Part shown: in pieces, positions 45,739-60,300 of the stretch | How positions within the stretch are numbered: the stretch's first letter is position 1 | Layout of the letters: every line of letters starts with the position of its first letter | Assembly: GCA_023053545.1 (NCBI GenBank) | Contig: JAKZAN010000133.1 | Span: 27,874-91,873 of the forward strand | Direction: 5' to 3' | From: Lepidurus packardi | Taxonomy: Eukaryota > Arthropoda > Branchiopoda > Notostraca > Triopsidae | Length of the DNA stretch: 64,000 nucleotides | Made by a program: the position numbers and the translations under genes | The notes under the pieces: generated by a model | What the model was told of the DNA's origin: nothing | Seen by the model: the letters and a program-made list of their open reading frames with translations, nothing else | Databases searched by the model: none

Positions 45739-48358
45739 TCATTGACTTGTGTTACTGCTCAGTTTTGCTACGACTGCCCCACACAGGTTCATCCCTCTTT
45801 CAACCTTATCCCACTGCTCCTTTAGCTCCCTCTTCACTTCTCTCAATTCTTACTTCACTTCTTCCTGTAGGAGATCGGTTCCCATTACACTAAGGCATCG
45901 GTAGCCATACACCACCTTCAGATCGAATTCCTCACCATTTGACAGCAAGTACTTCACAAAGTTGACTACGTGTGGTGCGTTGGATGGCAACAGCAGATAA
46001 CTGCGAACTTCGTAGTCAAACTCTGCTGGAGTAAGAGACTTTAGAGTCTGGAGGGTTGCTTGATACTGGTTGGGATCTTCGAGATCTAGAGCTCTGGTCG
46101 CATCTCGTAGAAGCTAGTCAGACTTGTCGTTGAGGATCCTGCCCTGCTTGCGGATTTCTGCCTGGGTTTCCTTGTCGAGGTTTTTGGCAATTTCATCCTT
46201 CTTCTTGAAATCTAAAAAGAATGGTGCCTCTATCTTTTTCTAAATATTGACCTTTGGTCTATTCCTTTCCTTGATTTCATCGTAATAGGCCAGGGGCATC
46301 CAGCGGGAGATCGGTAGACTCGTGAACTTGGTGAGTCCATCTTGAGCATCTGCTATTTCATCGAGATAGCTGTCTAGATCCAACTGGGAGTTATAGTTGT
46401 CTTCCGTGGACTCCTCCTTCTTGACTGCATTACTCTACTTGTGCAGATACTTGCGGAGGTCCTCATCCCTTTTGGAGATCACTGTAGTGAAATGTATGTT
46501 CTATAACTCGACACTGCTGGCCACGATGCCAATCAGGTTATGCCACAGATTGACTTCCCGAGACTCCTCGAACGCACTCACCAAGAAGTTATTGTCGGGG
46601 GTAATCCCCAAGTGCACAACCTTTTTTTGGAGCTGAAGCGATTTCTCCAGAGTGCTGCTAATCACGTCGAACACCTCCACGATGTTCCCACTCGCTACCA
46701 AAAGGTACCTATTGTCGGGGCTGAAGCATGCAGTGCTCACAGGATCTGAAGCTCGACTGCAGGAGAAGGTTCTGCCTCTCCGACAGTTCTTCATATCCCA
46801 CACCTCTACTGTCCTTTCGTAAGCCAACGCAACAAAGTCTAAGAGGAAAATAAATACATTTTTATATTTGGTTAAATAGTTTACTTCCGAGGTCGTTCTC
46901 AACCAAGAATAGAGGCTGGGAGTCTTAGGTTAGTTGGTAGATTTGTGGAGCCACTTCACAGTTACAGAAATCAAGCACATACAGAGCAGAGTTGGTCAAG
47001 GCATAGATATAGTGCTGTTGGTACAGTGCGATCGACTTTACTCCAGGGATATTCCATGTTAGAGTATCCCCCGAGCCGACACGCAAAACTTTAGTAGCTG
47101 TGGCTATCACGTAGAATGATTGCGACATGGAGATCCGCCCAACAACTGGTTTTTCGCCGATAGGAATAGCCTTAATGATGGTTTGTTCTTTGTAGACGTT
47201 GAGATAGCTGCCTTTAGAAGCAGCGATGAAGGTGGGGAGTCTGGAGTCCAGGCACCTGGGCAGCAGGTAGGTGTTGTTCTCGCTCAGCAAAGACAAGTAG
47301 CATGTCTGATTGGGAGTGTTCAGAACAAGTTCCTGGTTGCTCTGAATCCTGAAGTTCTCTATATCCTCATTAATTGAACATCGTTTGCGCAGCAGTCTGA
47401 AGTGCAGCTGTTAGATTTCGTCGTATTTCCACTGTTTCAGTGAATTATCAGCAGAGCTACCCGAAATGAGGAGCAGCTCGTTCGGCAGGAACACCAAGCT
47501 ATCGACGGGGTGAAAACCATGGGTCTCTTCCAGTTTGCTGAAGATCTTCTTTTCCTCCAAGTCCCAGAAGATGATGCTGCCTCGGCTGTCGCCCGTGGCG
47601 AGGAGAGGCTTGGCATTCTGGCTGAAGGCGAGACTGATGGCCCCTTTCTTCTGCCTCAACTCGAACAGGAGTTTGTTAGTCTTGATATTGTACATGAGAA
47701 TGCGGCCCGAAGAGTAACTGATACAGAGTATATCGCATGCGGGAGAAGGTACGACTGCCAATATTTTGTCATCCTTCCCAACAATCCTCTGCAAGTAGTC
47801 TGTGAAGTTAAATATGCGTTCTGCCCTCACAAAGTTCCAGAGCTCCAGGTTCGAGTTTTCTCCGAAGACTACAATTTTGTTCACGTAGGTCAGGGGATGC
47901 ACAAACCCCTTAGCCTCAAAACCAACCCTGAACGTCTCCATCGCATCATCTCCCTCATCCCGCGAATCTAGAAATACAGCGATCTGATTGCCTTCCAATA
48001 AAAGAATAGCCTATCCTATTTTCATCATGCTCGATTGCTGGGACTCGGGTTGATCGGGCATGAGGCTCCACTCTCTGAGGATGTGGTAGTAGTTCATTTT
48101 GTACAGATGGGGTCCGCAGCGCAAGTAGACCTTGTCACCATCGCCAAGGATAGCAGATATGGGATGGCTAAAGTTGGGGGATATGTTCTGGAGGGAGAGG
48201 GTAGGGGTGTAGATCTTGTAGCTAGAGTAGGTGGGGCAGATGAGCGCGATGGTGGGAGAGGTCTGGAGAAAAAGAGGAGCTGAGAGAATGGAGGCGAGGG
48301 AGCGGTAGGCGTCGATGACGGGCCTGGAGTGGACGGGTGATTATGGGTGTTGATGCAT
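45739..48358 (-). CDS. UTP21: UTP21/WDR36, small-subunit processome WD40 protein
   Basis: 857 residues; one 46-nt intron (46839-46884); start ATG 48356-48358, stop TGA 45739-45741. Two WD40 propellers with blades such as ISLAFSQNAKPLLATGDSRG followed by IIFWDLEEKKI and GSSADNSLKQW (compare MAAGSPCGHIGLWDLEDKKL and GADNALRIW in WDR36). The C-terminal Utp21 domain carries SLPISRWMPLAYYDEIKERN and APFFLDF (compare LLPESRWKNLL and APFFIPT). It acts in the nucleolus in U3-dependent 18S rRNA processing. The protein is shorter and more divergent in the first propeller than yeast and animal relatives. Confidence 0.85.
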
Positions 48359-48457
48359 GTGACTTTATAATCCGAGACTTATATTAAATATGGGCTCTTT
48401 CGGTACTGTTCAACAAATAATAAGGCAGAGCATTGGTTGGATAATTAAAGTTTAGTT

Positions 48458-50596
48458 TCATCCTAGAAGCATCAACAGCTTGTTTCGCTCGATTAACAGC
48501 GCCTGAGCCTGCTTCTTCTTCTCGGTCTTCATCAGCTTGTTCATGCTCATATTGTTCTCGATCTCTCGCTCTATCTCCCCTGCCTTTATGTTCAGCTCCT
48601 GGATCTTCAGCGTGATCTCCTGTTTTTCCTGTGCACTCAGTCTCTTCACACTCCCTTCCTCTTCCATTTCCATCTGTCCAACAGGGGACTTGTAGGCAGC
48701 AGTCGGAGGTCGATTCGATGTGCCTATGACTGCTGATTCCTCCATTTTGTTCTTCGAATCCATTTTGGAGATGCCTCGTCCTATAATTTTGGGAGGTGGT
48801 CCTACATGCTTAGTCCTGAGATCCTCGATGAGCATAACTGTGCCCTTTTCGATGACAGTCCTTTTGATGAGTTTGAGAGGGTTTCCATCGACCTTGAGGC
48901 CAGTGAGTTTCATGAATCCGAGGATCGTGGGGAGTTTCTGGATGTTGTTGTTTTCGACGTTGAGGAAGTTGAGAGTGTCATACAGATCTCCAATTTTTTA
49001 TGGGACTTCTGTCAGCTGATTGTTGCTGAGGTCCAGTATCTCTGGGTTCAAGTAAGGGTGGCAACATAGGCTCTCCATGGAAGCCAGTTTATTGTAGGAG
49101 AAATGCAAGATCCTCAGCTTGCGCAGACCCAGGACGAATGCTGGTACGCTCGCAAATCTATTGAGCGAAAGTTCCAGGAAAAATAGATTGTCGAGTCTGC
49201 TGTCTTTTCGGTCGTGGAAGAGCTGGCTCACCCGGTTCTTCTTGAGTTCGAGCTGTTCTAGAGTCTGCATGCCGAGGATTTCCATGGGCAGCTCCTCCAA
49301 AAGGTTCTAGTTGAGGTTCAGAACCTTCAACTCAGTCATGCTAGCTATTTCTCCGCTGATCCTGGTGAGTTTATTGTTGCTGAGGTTCAAGACCCTGATG
49401 CCCTTTTTGAAAACCTTGCTGTCTAAGTCCTCCAAACCTTGAGCCCTGATTACCAGCTCGTTCCCTGTCGTAAATTCCATAATCAACTTGTCCCATTTGG
49501 AGAGACCACTGTTCATCTGGTGGCGTGGATCAATGACATTCTTCTCCAGTGTCTCGATGCTATTAATGTCGATACGCTCCCGTAAATACTTCTTGAGGGC
49601 CTCTGCGCCTGCTGTGCGGATGTTCTGTCTTATGCACTTGAGGGGGTTTCCTTCGAGTTGGATCCTGACAAGACCAGGAAGAAGTCCCAATTCTGAGGGG
49701 AGATCGGAGAGGTCATTGTTGGAGAGATCGAGTGTTTTGAGTTTCTTGAGTGCCAATACTTTGGGGGTCAGTTTGTCTATTTTGTTGTCTGAGAGGATGA
49801 GGACTGTGAGGTTGGGACTGTTTTGGAAGAAGCCCTAGGCCAGATTTGTGATTCGGTTGAAGCTCATGACAACATTGTCTAGTTTTTCGGACTTAGGCAT
49901 TTCTTCGAATACCCCAGCGATCCGATTCTCTTTGATCTCGATGGACACCAAATTGCACAACTCCCTGAAGGCTCCCTTTTCGATTTCCTTAATCTGGTTT
50001 TTGTTCAGGTTGATAAATTCCATGTTCCTGCACCGCTCAAACCGTTTCCTCTCCACCAGCATGATCTGGTTATTCGAAAGATCTACCTTCTTCAGACCTC
50101 CACCAAGAGTTGGTATGCTTTTGAGCTTATTATTTTATAGGAAAAGCACCTCTAGGTTCTTCAACCCTACAAGGGCTTCTTCAGGAAATTCACTGATCAC
50201 GTTATTAGAAAGGTTGATTTCAACTAGTGTGATTGCGCTGGACAGGCTAGGTCTGATCCTCTCCAGCTTGTTGCCACTCAAGTCAATACTCTTTAGATTC
50301 TGAACTACATAGAGATCATCGGGAATCTATTTGACGACGTTGTTCTTCATTCTAATGAGCTGCAGGTCTGGCAGCTTGTCGATAATTTCATTGGCAGGAA
50401 TAGACGCTATGGAGTTGTTGGACAAGTCGATCTTGGTAATGGGGTTGCACTGCCACCAGCTTTGGTCCTCAAAAGTAAGGGTGTCGATGCGGCAGAGCTC
50501 ATCGGGAAAGGCGGTGAGTTCCTGTCCGACCATGTTGAAGGCTCCAGACTGGAGGGCCCTTTTGATGGCATTGAGCATGGATTTCTTTTCAATCAT
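48458..50596 (-). CDS. LRRC40: LRRC40-like leucine-rich-repeat protein
   Basis: 712 residues, no intron; start ATG 50594-50596, stop TGA 48458-48460. About twenty leucine-rich repeats (for example KIDLSNNSIASIP, SIDLSGNKLERI, TLDLSNNDLSDLP) with the GNPLKxIRxxIxxxGxxALKKYLRERI segment in the middle and again near the end (GNPLKLIKRTVIEKG), a feature of LRRC40. The C-terminal 150 residues add a charged coiled coil. LRRC40 is a conserved cytoplasmic protein of unclear role. A longer start upstream at 50638 would use a TTG, so the ATG is preferred. Confidence 0.75.
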
Positions 50597-50720
50597 TTGG
50601 ACTGAGGTTGAGGTTTGAAAGTAAATAATAATAAACAAGTTTCAAATGGGTAAATCTAGTGAAGCCAGCAACAGAATCTTATTCTCTATGTGGGTTGTTA
50701 CCCGAAATTTAACTACTGCC

Positions 50721-52112
50721 TCAGGCCATGGGATAGACTTTGTACGGATTCAAAATTCCATTCGGGTCGAATACGTGTTTCAGCTGGTGCATCACGTCCA
50801 GCACCGCCTTGGGTTTCTGCAATCCCAGGTATGCAGTCTTGTGTGCCCCGACTCCGTGCTCCGCGCTGATGCTCCCATGCTTCTTCACTACTTCCATAAA
50901 CACCTCCTTCTCGTCCAGCGGGGCATCCTTGTCCAGACAGATATTGAGGTGTAGGTTGCTGTCCCCGATGTGGCCATACCCAATCACGTAGCCTCCGAAC
51001 TTGCTACGAGCTTTGGTGACGAAGTCGTCCCATTCGTGGACGTCGAAGGATATATCGTAGGAGTGCACAGTGCCCATCTTATTTGCCGCTAAAGCAATGT
51101 CCTCTCGGATCTTCCAAATGGCTTTGTACTCTTTGTCGCTGTTCGACATAATAGAGTCTTGGAACTCGGGCAGCTTGTCAAGCAGCGGCTCAATGTCTTC
51201 AGTATTGACCTCGACCAACAGCAGGTGGTCTGTCAGCTTCACAGACATCACTTCAGGGTGGAGGTGCTTCGTCACGGCGTGGTAAGAATAGCCATCCATA
51301 TACTCCAGGGCTGAGAGTTGTTTTCCGAGAGACTTGGCCTGCTTGGCTGCCTCCAAGATGGTGGCATAGTTATCGGTCTTGAACAGCAGCACCTTGCGGA
51401 TTTGGTCAATCTTCATGCAGTTGATATCTAGTTTGGTGATGACTCCTAATGTCCCTTAGGCTCCGATCAACAGTTGTTTGATATCTGGCCCTGTGTTGTC
51501 TTTACGGATGCGCGATCTCATATCCAGGATAGTTCCATTGGCTAGCACTGCTTCCATGCCCAGGATATGGGCTCTCAAAGGCCCATGTTTAATAAAGTAT
51601 TTGCCTCCGGCGTGGGTTGCAGCGTTACCTCCTATCAGGCAGGACCCTTTGGCTCCTAAGTCGAGAGGGACTTAGAAACCATGCGGCTCAAGGAATTAGT
51701 TCAACTTTTCCAATATGCAACCTGACTAGCAGCTCAATACTCCACTGACAGCATCGAACTGCTCGACTTTATTGAAACCACGCATACTCATGATCACTTC
51801 ATCAAAGACAGGCACTGATCCTCCCACGAGTCCAGTGTTGCCGCTTTGAGGGACCACTGCAAGTTTTCGAGAGTTGCAATAATTGAGAATTTGGGAGACC
51901 TGCTGGGTGGTTGAGGGTTTGAGAACCAGTTGTGATTTGCCTTGGTAGGTCCTGAGGAAGCAGATGTTGTAGGGCTGGGCTTATTATGCAGTGTAGACGT
52001 GGCTTTGACCGAGGGTGGACTTGAAGTAGGAAAGGTCTGAATCTGTGAGAGTGGCGAAGGAGGGGTTGCGAGTGGTAGCGAATAGTCTTCTGAGTACAAT
52101 TTTTCTGAACAT
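50721..52112 (-). CDS. D2HGDH: D-2-hydroxyglutarate dehydrogenase, mitochondrial
   Basis: 463 residues, no intron; start ATG 52110-52112, stop TGA 50721-50723. The first 20 residues are basic and Arg-rich ([15 protein letters not shown]), a mitochondrial import signal. FAD-binding PCMH domain: [52 protein letters not shown] then Glu (TAA, 51456-51458) GTLG. C-terminal cap and metal site: [13 protein letters not shown] and [18 protein letters not shown]. These match D2HGDH more than D-lactate dehydrogenase, because of the RKDNTG and GDxNLHLN contexts. It oxidises D-2-hydroxyglutarate to 2-oxoglutarate. Confidence 0.92.
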
Positions 52113-52647
52113 TTGGAGGGTGAGACGTTGGCGGAATGGGATTTATAATGTAGTGCAATCTGTTTGAGGAGCGATATCACGATTTTAGTGGTATACTCGA
52201 CACGGACTCCAAATTATCGGGTGCATTTTCCCTAAATTCTATACCGTTTAAATCAAACTTCAAAATGGAAACCTTATAAGGCTGTTTCACCAGCAACGCC
52301 GACACATCTGCATCTTCTCCACAGCTAGTGCTCTGGGGAATGAGGGATTGTGTGTCCACCAATCAACACAAGAACGTCAATTTAAAGAAAGCAGCACAGT
52401 ATTTTGGTGCCGAAGAAGATAGAAACTTTGAGAGTGTGTAAGTCAATCCGATCATGACGACCGAAGTTTTGATTGGAGCTTTGAGAGTATCAAAATTCCC
52501 CAATCTTGAGTTGTAAATACTTGCGGTGGGTCTCAGAGTCCTCCCTCCCTGTTCTTGGACCCGACCTGACCGGCAAAGACTGTGCAGGTTAAGTTGTCTA
52601 GCCTTAATGTCAACAGTTATCCTGTCGATTCTGCGCTGTGGCTGATT
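52113..52647. other. Intergenic region between divergent genes
   Basis: 535 bp between the D2HGDH gene (minus) and the disordered-protein gene (plus). A minus-strand frame is open at 52177-52362 and looks protein-like, but it has no ATG and no clear partner exon, so I do not call a gene. Confidence 0.4.
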
Positions 52648-54174
52648 ATGACCAATAATATTATCCCCACCCACTATTATAATTACTCCAAACCCATGAA
52701 GTAGGACCAGCTGACCCATAACCTGCGCCCCATCGAAAATAGCCAACCTTCCACGCTCCCCAATGCTACCAAGTCTAATAGTAAAGCCAAACTCAACAAA
52801 CTCATCACTAGCAACACTATGAACGACACCTTCGCTAACTGGCGCCGCTCCAAAAAACATACTACTAACCCCAACTCCACCATGAGCCACACTCTCAACA
52901 ACCATACCGATATCTCCTCCCTGCCCCTCGGGAACAGTTCAATCTCCAAGCCCAATCGCAATGATAATTTTCCTTAGGCTCTGGCAGCAGCACAAGACCA
53001 GCCTATACAGTTGCCTAAAAACGAGTCCAACTGTCCTAACAACCACAAATCCAGTACAAAAACTTCTCTTAAAATTACTGCTAACTTACTCTTCCTATTT
53101 TCACTTCTTCCTTATGTTACCTCCTTTGGCGTGTAGGTTTCAGAGGAATGACGCTGGAACAGTACTTTCGCGCACGCTCATCAACCGAGGGTCAGCACGA
53201 ACCCGCTTCCAGTCCTCCCCAGATCCACAAATACAGTACGACCCCATAACAACCACCCTCATTATAGACGACGCGCCTCTGCCAAAGAGTGACGACAATC
53301 TGGACTACGACACCCAACAATATCTACATGAGACCTTCGAGATCAACGAGACAGATGAAGACAACTATAGTGAATCCCATAACTCCGTCAAAACACCTGA
53401 GTTCAATCACCAGAAAAACTATGTAGTGCAACGAGCATACAACAATGCCTCCTCCCGCAGCAACCATAACAACGACAGCAGGCCTTCAGACAATGACTCC
53501 CAGCCTGCTTCCAGCACCATCCTTTCTTCGGCTCTTCCCAGTCCCCACTCCACCGCACAGATGGTGAATAGTGCCACAATTACCAAAAAATATTCGCAAC
53601 CCCCCATACAGCTCGCTAAAAAAGTGACACGCAAAGCAACTACTAAGCTACGTACTGAGGGTTGCTTTGACGACGAGTACGTGGAAGACGGAGCGAATCA
53701 AGTCAGCGGATATGCAGCAATCAATAACTCAAACATCTAGGAGAGTTTCGCAGGAGACAATCTTGCAGAAGGCGATAAGAGTGCTTACCCGCTGATTACG
53801 AATACGACGGCGATCCAGTTCAACCCGGCCAAAATGACGAAGCTACGTTTTCCGACGATGAACTCCGAGGAAGCCGAAGAGCTGCGCAAAAGTACAGAAT
53901 ATCATTTGATTATTTTCTGAGGGTAGTCCGAGTCACGTCGAATCCGGGGAACTCCACAACGCTCAAGAAGTCCGAAAATAGGTCTACGCTGACTGACTTC
54001 TACAAGTTCGAAGGGGACTTCAAAAAGTGCAAGATCTTGGAGAAGGTACGGCACGAGAAGGACCGCATCAACGACATGCGGATGAACGAGTTGGGGTTCG
54101 TGACGAAGTACGCGACGAAGTTCAACCTCAACGAAGCCACGTGCAAGCAGATCATCAAAGACTGCAAAAGCTGA
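52648..54174 (+). CDS. Hypothetical disordered protein
   Basis: 487 residues; introns 53116-53143 (28 nt) and 53892-53926 (35 nt); stop TGA 54172-54174. The sequence is rich in Asn, Ser, Thr and Asp through residue 400, then ends in a charged helical tail (LTDFYKFEGDFKKCKILE). A short hydrophobic stretch (LLFLFSLLPY) precedes the first intron; it may be coding or may mean the intron starts further upstream. The start ATG is the first in frame but is not certain. No family recognised. Confidence 0.5.
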
Positions 54175-54348
54175 CCTCTGCCCTCTTACTCTACTCCGCT
54201 CTATATTTCTAAGCCAGTTCCAGTTATTCCCTTTTCCATTCTTCCTCTGGCACTGTTGCAAAACCGATATTCCACAAGGAATGATACGCTGATTTTCAAA
54301 CTGTTCTCCCATATAACACTATATCATTTTTTAAGCTGCTTCCGCCAA

Positions 54349-57300
54349 ATGTCCTTCCTTCGCTACGGGCAAGTCATTCGCATACACAGCATCTTCTCCG
54401 ACGCAGATAAGAACGACATCACCGGCGTCCTCTCTTCCAAAGCGTAACGCCACACTCTTTTACTCAAACCCTAGATACACCGATGAGACACTTTACATGC
54501 AGACCTATCGAAACTTTAGGTGTCTTCCCAACTATCGCTAGTCCCTCTTCTAAGTCCTGCCCAAGTCCTCCTTCGATATTAATGATGAAATGAACAAAGT
54601 ACCCGAGTCTAAAAGGGAGGCCTTGGAACCCAGGGCCCGAACTTAGAGATAGCAGTTCTAATCGCTGGTCAAGCAAAAAAGAGGCGAGAATATCTACTTC
54701 GGGGCGCAAGTGGTGTTCAAGCATGTGGACTCAGGGTCCTATATTCACGCTACCTTCTAGTGTGCGAAATCTGGAATTGGTGCCTTCAAAGTGCATTTGT
54801 CGCCGCAGCTGAGTTCAGAAATAGTATTCAAGCTGGAATCCTTCAGAACCTACGAGAAGGTGGGTGACGAAATCAGTCTACGGGCACCCATCCTGATCTA
54901 CCATGAAGATACACGCTGTTATTTGTCCTACGAAACTGAAAATATCTTCCTGGACATTGTGCTGCCTTTGCAGAACTAGTTCATGTAGAGAGAATAGCGC
55001 GAGTGCAGGAGGCCTGCAATCAAGGTGCCAGCAGGTCCGCGCTACGAAGTCATCAATGAAAACATCCCCAAGCGTTCCTTTAGGTTCGAGGAACACGAGT
55101 CGTTCAGCTTCACGAAGCAGAAGGAACAAATATGCGTACATGACCTGGTTTACTTTGTGCACACCAAGGACAATAAGTACCTGGTGCCCCACCTGAACAA
55201 CAACTCTGTTTCCCTCAAGAAAAGGAAGGACGAAGAGGCTATCGGGGATTTCTTCGACGGAATCTGGGAAATCGAGGAGGAGTGCCTCGAGTTCTAGTCC
55301 TTTCTGACTTCCTCGCAGCAGAGATCTAACCAGAAAAGGAGGCTCGTGGCTTCTGAAATCGAGAAAAAATCAGCTTCTCCTAAACTTATCGTCAGGCATC
55401 TGACTTCCGGCCGCATACTCATGTTCGACAGGAACACAGAAACCCCCTGTGTCGAATAAAAAAACGAGCCCACCTCCAACTACCAGATGTAGCTTGCCTA
55501 TATCGGGAACAAGCTTGAAGAGAGTACCCTCGTCAACTTTACCTTTGCTGGGAAGTTTATCGACACAAAACGCAAGGGTGAGCAACGAGACTTCTCCCAC
55601 AGTCCCGTGCCTGTCCACAGCCTGTCCGTGGGAGTCGGGATGACGACTATTGGGTCTCAAGCTCCTATGATCGCGGCAGCAATTTAGAACAAGGATCAAA
55701 GGTAATTTGAAAAACTACTGTTCATGCAGGAGATGTATGAGAACTTCTTCGAATCAGAAGAGGTAGAGATGAACAAAGTGATGAACTAGCACGGCTTTAG
55801 AGTGTACAAGTTGGCCGAGGAGTTCAAGAAACAGATGCTCATGGTTGTCAGCGCCCAGGAGTTGTTGGCTAAGTTCGCAGACTTCCTGGCAGTCCGAAAG
55901 CATGGATTCCTGCAGTAGCATATCACATTTTCGCTGCTCAATGACGTCGTCAATACGATGAAGGACTTGGTAGGCTTCATCTACAACTGCGAGTACTCCA
56001 AGATCAAAGTGCTCGGAAGTAAGAAATCTCATCTAATTGTGTGTTTTGACCAGTATAGACAGCCCCGTAACGCAGCGCCAGAAGATCATGGAGGAATTGG
56101 GCATGGTGGAACTGATCACAGACTTGGTGGCCGAAATCGACAGAGTCTCCGATATTCTGAGACGCGAGCTTACAGGCAGGTAGTCCGAGTACTCGAAGGT
56201 GCGCATGATCTACAAACTGGGGTACGAACTGCTGTAGTCCACCGCCAAAAACAATCATAAGCTCAAGATTAAAATCTCATACTTCCTCAAATAGTACCTC
56301 AACCAGATGATCACCAAGAGCGAAAATAAAGTTGCCTACCGGAGTCTCACAGAAGTCCTCGACGACAACTACACGGCCATCGAGAAACTCGTAGAGGCAG
56401 ACACCCTCACAGCACTCATCGCCAGCTTCGACAAAGACAAGCCAGACCCTGATAACCTTAAGTTCTTGTCCATCCTGTGTCTGTGCAATGGACGGTCCAT
56501 AACGGCTAATCAGAATACTATCTACTCAGTCTTCTTCGAAGGGAGCGAGAAACAGCAACAGCCCGACAAGTTCCGATTCCGAGAAGACCATAACCATATG
56601 CAGATCGAGTCAACCCTTTCAGAAAACCATCCGGCACGGTTCAGAGTACTTCCAGAATTATATCGAGACTGTGAAAACGTTATGGAAGATCTCGATAAGG
56701 AAACAAGGCAGAAGGGTCACTGGAACTACTTCATCGAGTACTTGAACTTGATGGCAGACCTCTGCGTACACCGCAATCAGCATTGCCAAAGATATGTGAC
56801 TTCTATTCTGCCGCTGAAAAGACTGGTGGGGTTTTTGCAGGAGAAGATCGTGAAGGAGAAGGGTCTCTATCAACCCTTCATCAGACTAGTGCACTATGCT
56901 TATATCGAGACTTATGACTACGACTAAATCAACAGGATTTCGAAGGTGAAGGGATGGAGCGAGAGTTCGGAAATCTTCGAGATCCCCAGAACCAAAAACC
57001 AGATTAGTACCGAGCTGAAGTCTATTCTCGACATGATCATGGGCTACATCAGTAAGATTAATAACCCCGATGAATCCAACTCCATCGAAATGGACCCCAC
57101 CAACGTCGAACAGCTCAGGAATATCTACACCTTCCTCGAACTGCTCAAGTCCACACTCAACCTGGGATTCTGGGAGTCTATCAACAACCTCAAGGAGATG
57201 GTGCCCTGCATGCTCCGAATCCTGAAGTTCGACCTGTAGTACGCCCAGGCTGAACTCAAAAGGTCTATCAGGACCGAGGAGGAGAAGCATTTAGACGACA

Positions 57301-60300
57301 AAGCCTTCAAGAAGAAGGTCTACGGGAACATAAAACTGAAGCTGACTCTAAACAAACCCGAAATCAACCTGTTGGTCAAATGCAAAATAATAGCGGCCGA
57401 GATCCTCCACATCATCATTGATAACGACAACAACATCAGGGTCTCAGAAATCACTAAGCTCTTCAGAGACCTGCTTCAGATGAATATCGATATCTCCGAG
57501 TTCGACACGAGCGAGGAGGCCCAGCAGGAACTCACCCGCAAGCTCAAGTCCTACAAAGAGTACAACGAGTTTCGGCCAGACAACGAGAAGGAACGCATCA
57601 TGCTCAACGAACAGATCTGGATCAGCAAGCTCAACAAGCTTCTCGCAGACCGAGACATCTTCAGCGAAGTCAACCAGGATGAGTTGGACTACAGACTCAT
57701 TCTCTTCGAAATTAGCCACTACAGGAACTAAGTCCTTTCCAACTATTGTTTGTCTCTTCTGAGCAGGATCAATGGACAAAGGAAGTAGATCCTCGAGAAC
57801 TTCAGAAACATCATCATCATCAGCAGGAGCAACCAGCTTGACACCCGACTTGACACAACAAGAGGTATGCTCCTCGCTCTCAGTCACTATAATGTCCTGA
57901 ACGCCACCCTCGAAAACCAGCACCTGCAACAAGCTCTTCTGTGGTCCCAAAGCGGCAAGCTTGATAGCGCTATACAATAACTTGCGTTCCTCACTATTTC
58001 AATGAAGAAAAATGTAGAACTTAGTGCCTAGAATGCTGTAAAACTGTACCCGTATGAAGAACTATACCCGTATTTGCCCCTGAAGCCAGATGATAGACGT
58101 GAACGGGACCATTCATTCCTGATCATCACAGAGAAAGAATAGAACAACCCCCTTCACCAGCGACTGATCAAGAGTCAAGATCATCACCTGATCCTTTATG
58201 ACTTCATCAAAATAATGGAGTAGCTACCGGCTTCGGATCTGCCGGCCAAAGCTTTACACGCTGCCTACAACTTCCTAACAGTGCTTATCTGGAACAATCC
58301 TGAGATTAAGAAATAGCTGATGTATTTCCTGAGCAGGGCTGCAGTCCACCTGGAGTACAATATTGGTTGTCTGGACTTCTTCCGATAAATGTACACCAAT
58401 AATAAGGAGCTGGTCAACTCAGAGTCAGAGGTAACCAAACTCGTGGATAAAGTCGTGAGCATCGCCAACGGACTCCCTTCAACTAGCTATTACAAGTCCA
58501 AACTTATGGACTTCCTGCGCGTGCTGGTCATCTTCGACGACCAGGGCTACCAGAAGAATCAGAACATCGTTATGGAAGTTATTTCGAGATACCAGGTGAC
58601 CAATGGGAATCAGATTGTCTTCATCAGCAACCCCAAATTCTTCACTATCAACGAAATCACATTCGAGAGCTACATAAAAAACTTTGATGCTAGCTACAAG
58701 GAAAGTAGGGAAGCTGGCAAGCCACTCAAGCTCAGTGCCCCACTCACATACATCTCAGTCTTTTTCTAGATCTTCTCAGCCCTCATCGAGAACGAAAACA
58801 TTATCAACTTGGGCAAATGCACCAACATGCATCCCTACGAATGGCTCGTTAGGCTGCTCGAGAGGGCCGGAAACTGCTGGCCAGTCATCCGCTATTTGCG
58901 CTCCTACGTTAACAAACTGTACTACTTGGAGACAAGAGAGCGCGAGACCCAGTTGTTCGAGAAGTTCATCTAGTACTAGCTACTTAACATCCGCAACGAG
59001 CTGGATGGAATAGTGAGATTGAAGGAAAACTACCCCGAGTACACAGCCATCAAACTCGAAAATCCGATACGGTACACGTATCTGGGCAGCTATGTGTTCC
59101 TGACGCTGGAGGAAATTCTGGTATCTCTTGGCCAGATCTTCAGCAGTGTGGACTTCCAGAACTACTTCTCAGTGGTTTTGAGCCAGTCCAAGGACTATAA
59201 GACCACACATTTCTGCTTGATCGAAATCGCAGAAATGTTGGGGTACCTCAGCAAAAAACTTGATGGTAGAGCTATCAACAAGTTCCTGAACGAGATACGC
59301 GAGCTGACTCGCTCCCTTCTGATATCGTCGTTCAGCATCGAGGTGCTCAAGTAGTATGAGAGAATCAACAAATAAAAAATATCAAATCTGATGCTGTAGA
59401 ATCACGATTTAATTGATGACACGACGGCTCCTCCCAAAAAACAATACATCTTCCATAACCACAAGGGGTTCTGGAGACACCTCATCGACTGGTACGCACA
59501 TGATAAGCAGGAAAAGGCCAGAGAAAAGGTACTCAATAACGTCAACAGGATGGCCGAAAGAGGAGTCCATTACGGGGAGGCAGAAAAACAAAAGGAGAAG
59601 GAGAACTACGTCGATAAGTTCTGTCTCGGAATGATCGAGAAGAAAATCAAGATGCGAAGAATACACGCCAGCGAGAAGGAGAAGGTGCAGGACAAACCAG
59701 CAGCAGCAGAAGAAACCCTCAAGACCGAATCGGCTGTCCACAAGAACCTGGTGACTTCGAAGTCCAAGCACTTCAAGATCAAGAACGAGCCTGAACTCCG
59801 CCCCGAGTAGGAGAACATCCTGGTCAACAAGCGCCATAAGAAGCTGATGAAGTTCATCGAAGTCAATAAGACATTCGAAGAGTTCAAGATGGCGGAGTTC
59901 TACGACTTCTGCGAACAGCTCAGCAATCTCGACCAGTTCAGCGAGAAGAAGTACGATATGATCGTCATCGGAGCCTGCGATGTCATCAAGTCCTTTGTGG
60001 ATATGAATGAGGCCAACCCTTACTGCATTCGGTTCGAACTCAAGCTGACATTTTTGAATCTCCTATGTAACTTCGTGACACGCAATAACGCAGAAGTGTA
60101 CAGAAGCAAGGGGGTGGATAAATGGGAGAGCAGCGACTGGCTAGCATGTCGCGAGCTGATCTAGGGGGCCCAGAACTTCCTAGTGTCTTGTAATTGCGCA
60201 AAACTGATCTGCTCGATCATCAAGTACAACCTGGAAAACTCTTTGGAGATGGCCAACATGTTGTTCCAGTTCGCGATCGCCTTCCTCCTGGGCGGCAACA

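Noticed and set aside
52363-52905. Long minus-strand frame opposite the disordered-protein gene
   Set aside because: It is the mirror of an Asn/Ser/Thr-rich coding frame with spliced exons on the plus strand; no motif, and the start is not an ATG in good context.
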